A stretch of DNA of 64,000 nucleotides. It comes from Burkholderiales bacterium. GTDB taxonomy: Bacteria; Pseudomonadota; Gammaproteobacteria; Burkholderiales; Burkholderiaceae_C. The stretch is taken from contig JAIXLP010000041.1 of NCBI GenBank assembly GCA_026954015.1, positions 8,606 to 72,605 of the forward strand, given 5' to 3'. Below are positions 61,121-64,000 of the stretch, piece after piece (the first letter of the stretch is position 1; every line of letters starts with the position of its first letter). The position numbers were made by a program, and so were the translations under genes. The notes under the pieces are model-generated. The model was not told where the DNA came from, made no database searches, and saw only the letters and a list, made by a program, of their open reading frames with translations.

Positions 61121-62329
61121 TCAGCGGGCGTTCCAGGCGGGCATGGGGTATTTCGGTGGCGTCACGAACCCGTGCGCGCCGTAGACCTCGGCGACCTGGC
61201 CGTTCTGCACCTGGATGACGAGCTGCGGCAGGTCGATCTGGCCGTTGGTGCCGAACTTGACGGGGCCGTACAGGCTGTCGAACTGGATGCTCGCGAGCGC
61301 GTCGCGCACCTTCTGCGGTTCGAGGCTGCCCGCCTTCTCGATCGCCATCGCGAGCGCCTCGACGTCGGCCGCGCCCGATGCGGCGTGGTAGTCCGGGTCG
61401 TAGCCGAACTTCGCCTTGTACTCGGCGGCGAACGTGGCCGCATCACCGAACCAGCGGTCCTTGAGCGACTCGACCGGCAGCCACGCAGTCATGCCGAAGG
61501 CGTACTCCGCATCCTTGCCCAGCGCCTTGCGAAAGTCTTCGCTCGGCACGCCGACGGTGAACGAGTACAGCTTGGGCGCCACCGCCAGGCTCTTGGCGTT
61601 GCGCACGAAGTTGAGAATTTCCGTCTCGTGCCCCGCGACCAGCACGGCATCGACATTCTTGGACTTGATCTGCGACAGCAGCGTGGAAAAGTCGCTGGTG
61701 TTGCTGCTGTAGCGCTCGTCCATCACGATGTCGAACCCCGCCTGCTTGAGCAGCGGGCGCGTGCCTTCTGCGGTAGAGACGTCGAACGAATCGTCGGCGT
61801 ACAGCAGCGCGACGTTCCTGGGCCCGTCCTTGAGCGCTTTCATCATCTGGACGGTGCTGCCGAAGTAGTTGCTTGCTGGCGCCAGCGTGCCGAAGATGTA
61901 CTTGAAGTTGCGCGCGAAGATTTCGTTGGACGCGCCGCCACCCTGCACCATCGGAATCCTGTATTTTTCAGAGACCACCGAATCGGCGAGCTGGAAGTTG
62001 CTGGCGAAGCCGCCGAGCAGCAGGTTCACCTTGTCCTGCGTCACGAGCTGCGTGTACTGGCGCACCGAGAGGTTGACGTCCGACTGGTTGTCGTAGAGCT
62101 TGAGCGCGAGCTTGTGCGCCTGGCCCGCGACCTTCACGCCGCCGGCGGCGTTGATCTTGTCGATCGCGATCTGGTAGGCGTCGCGGTAGTAGCGCCCGGT
62201 GTTGGCCACCGGCCCGGTGAGCTGCACCGAGGCGCCGAGCACCACGTCCTGCGCCTGCGCGGGCGCACCGGCCATGGCGAATGCCGCCACGCAGGCAGCG
62301 GAGAAAAGATGTAATCGTTGGAACGACAT
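61121..62329 (-). CDS. livK: Branched-chain amino-acid-type substrate-binding protein LivK
   Basis: 402 residues from the ATG at 62329, with AGGAG 6 bases upstream. Signal peptide ends PAQAQ. The mature protein is a type I periplasmic binding protein ([58 protein letters not shown]). The ligand may be an amino acid, an amide or an aromatic acid; the family is broad. It diverges from midA across 150 bases. Confidence 0.94.
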   Translation of the reverse strand: MSFQRLHLFSAACVAAFAMAGAPAQAQDVVLGASVQLTGPVANTGRYYRDAYQIAIDKINAAGGVKVAGQAHKLALKLYDNQSDVNLSVRQYTQLVTQDKVNLLLGGFASNFQLADSVVSEKYRIPMVQGGGASNEIFARNFKYIFGTLAPASNYFGSTVQMMKALKDGPRNVALLYADDSFDVSTAEGTRPLLKQAGFDIVMDERYSSNTSDFSTLLSQIKSKNVDAVLVAGHETEILNFVRNAKSLAVAPKLYSFTVGVPSEDFRKALGKDAEYAFGMTAWLPVESLKDRWFGDAATFAAEYKAKFGYDPDYHAASGAADVEALAMAIEKAGSLEPQKVRDALASIQFDSLYGPVKFGTNGQIDLPQLVIQVQNGQVAEVYGAHGFVTPPKYPMPAWNAR

Positions 62330-62479
62330 GGGTGTCTCCTGATTTCTCTGACTTTCGCGCTGCGTCCCGCGCACCGTGTGCGGCAACCGCGTGCGAAAAG
62401 GCAAAATCAGGCTACTCCCGGAAAAATAGTGTGGTTCCAGACGCGGGTTTGCACAACCCGCCGGTTTGCGGCCTGCGCC

Positions 62480-63562
62480 ATGACCCATCTGAACGAAGAA
62501 CTCCTGGCGCGCATCCGCGCCGACATCGCAAGCGCGGGCGGCTGGATCGGCTTTGACCGGTTCATGCAGCACGCGCTTTACGCGCCGGGGCTGGGCTATT
62601 ACGCGAACGACCTGCGCAAGCTGGGGGCGATGCCCGCCAGCGGGAGCGACTTCGTCACCGCACCCGAGCTCTCGCCGGTATTCGGCGAGGTGCTTGCCGT
62701 GCAGGTGCGCGAGGCGCTGGACGCGACCGGCACAGACGAGGTCTGGGAGTTCGGCGCGGGCAGCGGGCAGCTCGCGGCGCAGGTGCTCGGCGCGCTGGGC
62801 GCGCGCGTGCGCCGCTACACCATCGTCGACGTCTCCAGCAGCCTGCGCCAGCGCCAGCGCGAGCGGCTCGCGGCCGTGGGCGACCAGGTGGCCTGGGCCG
62901 ACCGCCTGCCCGAGGCGATCGAGGGCGTGGTGCTGGGCAACGAGGTGCTGGACGCGATGCCGGTGCGGCTGCTGCACCGCGGGACGGGCGTGTGGCGCGA
63001 GCGCGGCGTCGCGGTGTCTGGCACTGGCTTTGCGTGGAGCGACCGGCCGACCGAGCTGCGCCCGCCGCTCGAGATCGAAGGCGGGCACGACTACCTGACC
63101 GAAATCCACCCGCAGGCCGAGGGCTTTGTGCGCACGTTGGGCCAGCGTCTGGCGCGCGGCGCGGCGTTCCTGATCGACTACGGTTTCCCCGAGGCCGAGT
63201 ACTACCACCCGCAGCGCAGCGAGGGCACGCTGGTGTGCCACCGCGCGCACCACATGGACACCGACCCGCTCGCCGACGTGGGCCTGAAGGACATCACCGC
63301 GCACGTGAACTTCACCGGCGTGGCCGTGGCGGCGCAGGAGGCGGGGCTGAACGTGCTGGGCTACACCAGCCAGGCGCGGTTTCTGCTGAACAATGGCTTG
63401 CTTGAAAAAACAGAGCTGCTCGCGCCCGCTGGACAAGCGCTGGCGCTCAAATTGGTACTGGAGCACGAGATGGGCGAACTCTTCAAGGTGCTGGCCGTCG
63501 GGCCGGGCCCCGTGTGGCAGCCGCGCGGCTTTGCGCAGGGCGACCGCACGCACCGCCTGTAG
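62480..63562 (+). CDS. MidA/NDUFAF7-type SAM-dependent methyltransferase
   Basis: 360 residues from the ATG at 62480; the frame upstream is open but crosses the livK promoter region and has no family sequence. [55 protein letters not shown] (SAM site) and [10 protein letters not shown] are the DUF185/MidA blocks. The human relative methylates an arginine of complex I; the bacterial substrate is not established. A copy of the short repeat encodes [17 protein letters not shown] near the C-terminus. Confidence 0.92.
   Translation: MTHLNEELLARIRADIASAGGWIGFDRFMQHALYAPGLGYYANDLRKLGAMPASGSDFVTAPELSPVFGEVLAVQVREALDATGTDEVWEFGAGSGQLAAQVLGALGARVRRYTIVDVSSSLRQRQRERLAAVGDQVAWADRLPEAIEGVVLGNEVLDAMPVRLLHRGTGVWRERGVAVSGTGFAWSDRPTELRPPLEIEGGHDYLTEIHPQAEGFVRTLGQRLARGAAFLIDYGFPEAEYYHPQRSEGTLVCHRAHHMDTDPLADVGLKDITAHVNFTGVAVAAQEAGLNVLGYTSQARFLLNNGLLEKTELLAPAGQALALKLVLEHEMGELFKVLAVGPGPVWQPRGFAQGDRTHRL
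63400..63457 (+). repeat. Short dispersed hairpin repeat, copy 7, coding in midA-like gene
   Basis: AAAAAACAGAGCTGCTCGCG, then CTGGACAAGCGCTGGCGCTC and AAATTGG, in the family order. It lies inside the coding frame of the methyltransferase. Confidence 0.65.
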
Positions 63563-63568
63563 GCCGCC

Positions 63569-63763
63569 ATGGTGCGCTGGCTCATCGTCGTCTTCGTCGC
63601 GCTGGTGTGCATCAGCGGGCTCATGCCGCTGCTGCGCCGCCTCGGGCTCGGGCGCCTGCCCGGGGATTTCCAGTTCCGGCTGTTCGGCCGGCAGTGGGAC
63701 ATACCGCTGGCGAGCACGGTGCTGCTCAGCGTGCTGCTGAGCCTGCTGGTCAAATGGATTTGA
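63569..63763 (+). CDS. DUF2905 small membrane protein
   Basis: 64 residues: helix at about 3-20, the conserved [12 protein letters not shown] block, then a second helix to the C-terminus. This is the DUF2905 pattern of small inner-membrane proteins of unknown role. It starts 6 bases after the methyltransferase gene. The last codons and stop (KWI) fall in the tail of a short dispersed repeat. Confidence 0.9.
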   Translation: MVRWLIVVFVALVCISGLMPLLRRLGLGRLPGDFQFRLFGRQWDIPLASTVLLSVLLSLLVKWI

Positions 63764-63817
63764 GTGTTTTAGGCTCGTAGCGCTTGCAGGGCAAGCGCGC
63801 ACAGCTATGAAAAACAC
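63754..63817 (-). repeat. Short dispersed hairpin repeat, copy 8
   Basis: Minus strand: TTCATAGCTGTGCGCGCTTG, then CCCTGCAAGCGCTACGAGCC and AAAACACTCAAATCC. Its core GCGCTTGC-AGG-GCAAGCGC on the plus strand is a perfect 8-base stem. It overlaps the DUF2905 stop and could end transcription or stabilise the mRNA end. Confidence 0.8.
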
Positions 63818-63931
63818 CATCTTGCCGTCCTGCGCCCACGGCAGGTGGCGCCGACCGGGTTGCCGCCCCGTATTGAAAACCACGCACCCAGCCGCAGTTG
63901 CGTGGAACTGCATTCCCCACTCACGACCGCC

Positions 63932-64000
63932 ATGACCACCCCCGAGACCCTGCACATCGTCTGCCCGCACTGCCACACCACCAACCGCGTGCAGGCGACG
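63932..64000 (+). CDS. trxC: Thioredoxin TrxC (thioredoxin 2), 3' part outside window
   Basis: Only 23 codons are visible. After a short lead, [16 protein letters not shown] matches the N-terminal zinc-binding segment of thioredoxin 2 (C-x2-C followed by NRV/NRI). The thioredoxin fold with WCGPC would lie beyond the window. A trxC next to this region would add to the disulfide functions of the dsbD-like gene only by chance of location. Confidence 0.75.
   Translation, partial: MTTPETLHIVCPHCHTTNRVQAT

Noticed and set aside
62330-63976. A long upstream extension of the livK frame
   Set aside because: It is antisense to midA and the DUF2905 gene. The livK signal peptide and ribosome site fix the start at 62329.

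Overview
The window is GC-rich, densely coded chromosome from a motile betaproteobacterium. The gene neighbourhoods and a dispersed short repeat of the type common in Comamonadaceae suggest the Burkholderiales/Comamonadaceae group. The taxon is inferred from these traits, not from a marker gene. About two thirds of the window is one almost complete flagellar gene complement. I see no tRNA, rRNA, CRISPR array, prophage or transposase.

Layout: 1-2165 holds the end of htpG and a glycine-rich lipoprotein gene. 2197-9709 carries two inverted, divergent flagellin genes, then fliD-fliS-fliT, motA-motB and a lone cheY. 9884-15424 is the export and regulation block flhB-flhA-flhF-fliA. 15630-17176 is flgN-flgM-flgA on the minus strand. 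17395-29225 is the rod/hook operon flgB to flgL, with an unrecognised gene between flgH and flgI. 29298-39019 is non-flagellar: an HDOD protein, a nitronate monooxygenase-like protein, a LysE exporter, a histidine phosphatase, a creatininase-family protein, a periplasmic copper/disulfide group (PCuAC, DUF2946, DsbD/ScsB-like), rsmI and yraN. 39031-50409 returns to flagella: fliE, then fliF-G-H-I-J-K and fliL-M-N-O-P-Q-R. 50507-53897 is a signalling island: LuxR-type response regulator, receiver-histidine kinase, and a CheA-like kinase without the CheW-like domain. The rest is a pterin/tRNA-thiolation operon, a branched-chain amino-acid-type ABC transporter, a MidA-type methyltransferase, a DUF2905 protein and the start of trxC.

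Regulation visible in the DNA: sigma-28 (FliA) promoters with exact 11-base spacing lie before fliC2 and flgM. Six flagellar units (fliD, motA, cheY, flhB, flgB, flgI) share a CTTT-like box 19 bases before an (C/G)A(C/T)AAT box. For motA and flgI this lies so close to the start codon that the mRNAs may be leaderless.

Most unusual points: a MITE-like element of about 165 bp sits in frame inside the flgI signal-peptide region, with a relative after the dsbD-like gene. A hairpin-forming short repeat has at least nine copies, some of which encode protein, including the DsbD-like signal peptide. The CheA-like kinase lacks P5, and cheA/W/R/B/Z are absent around cheY. A 14-base-conserved direct repeat stands upstream of fliC1. 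rsmI and yraN diverge with start codons that share one base pair.
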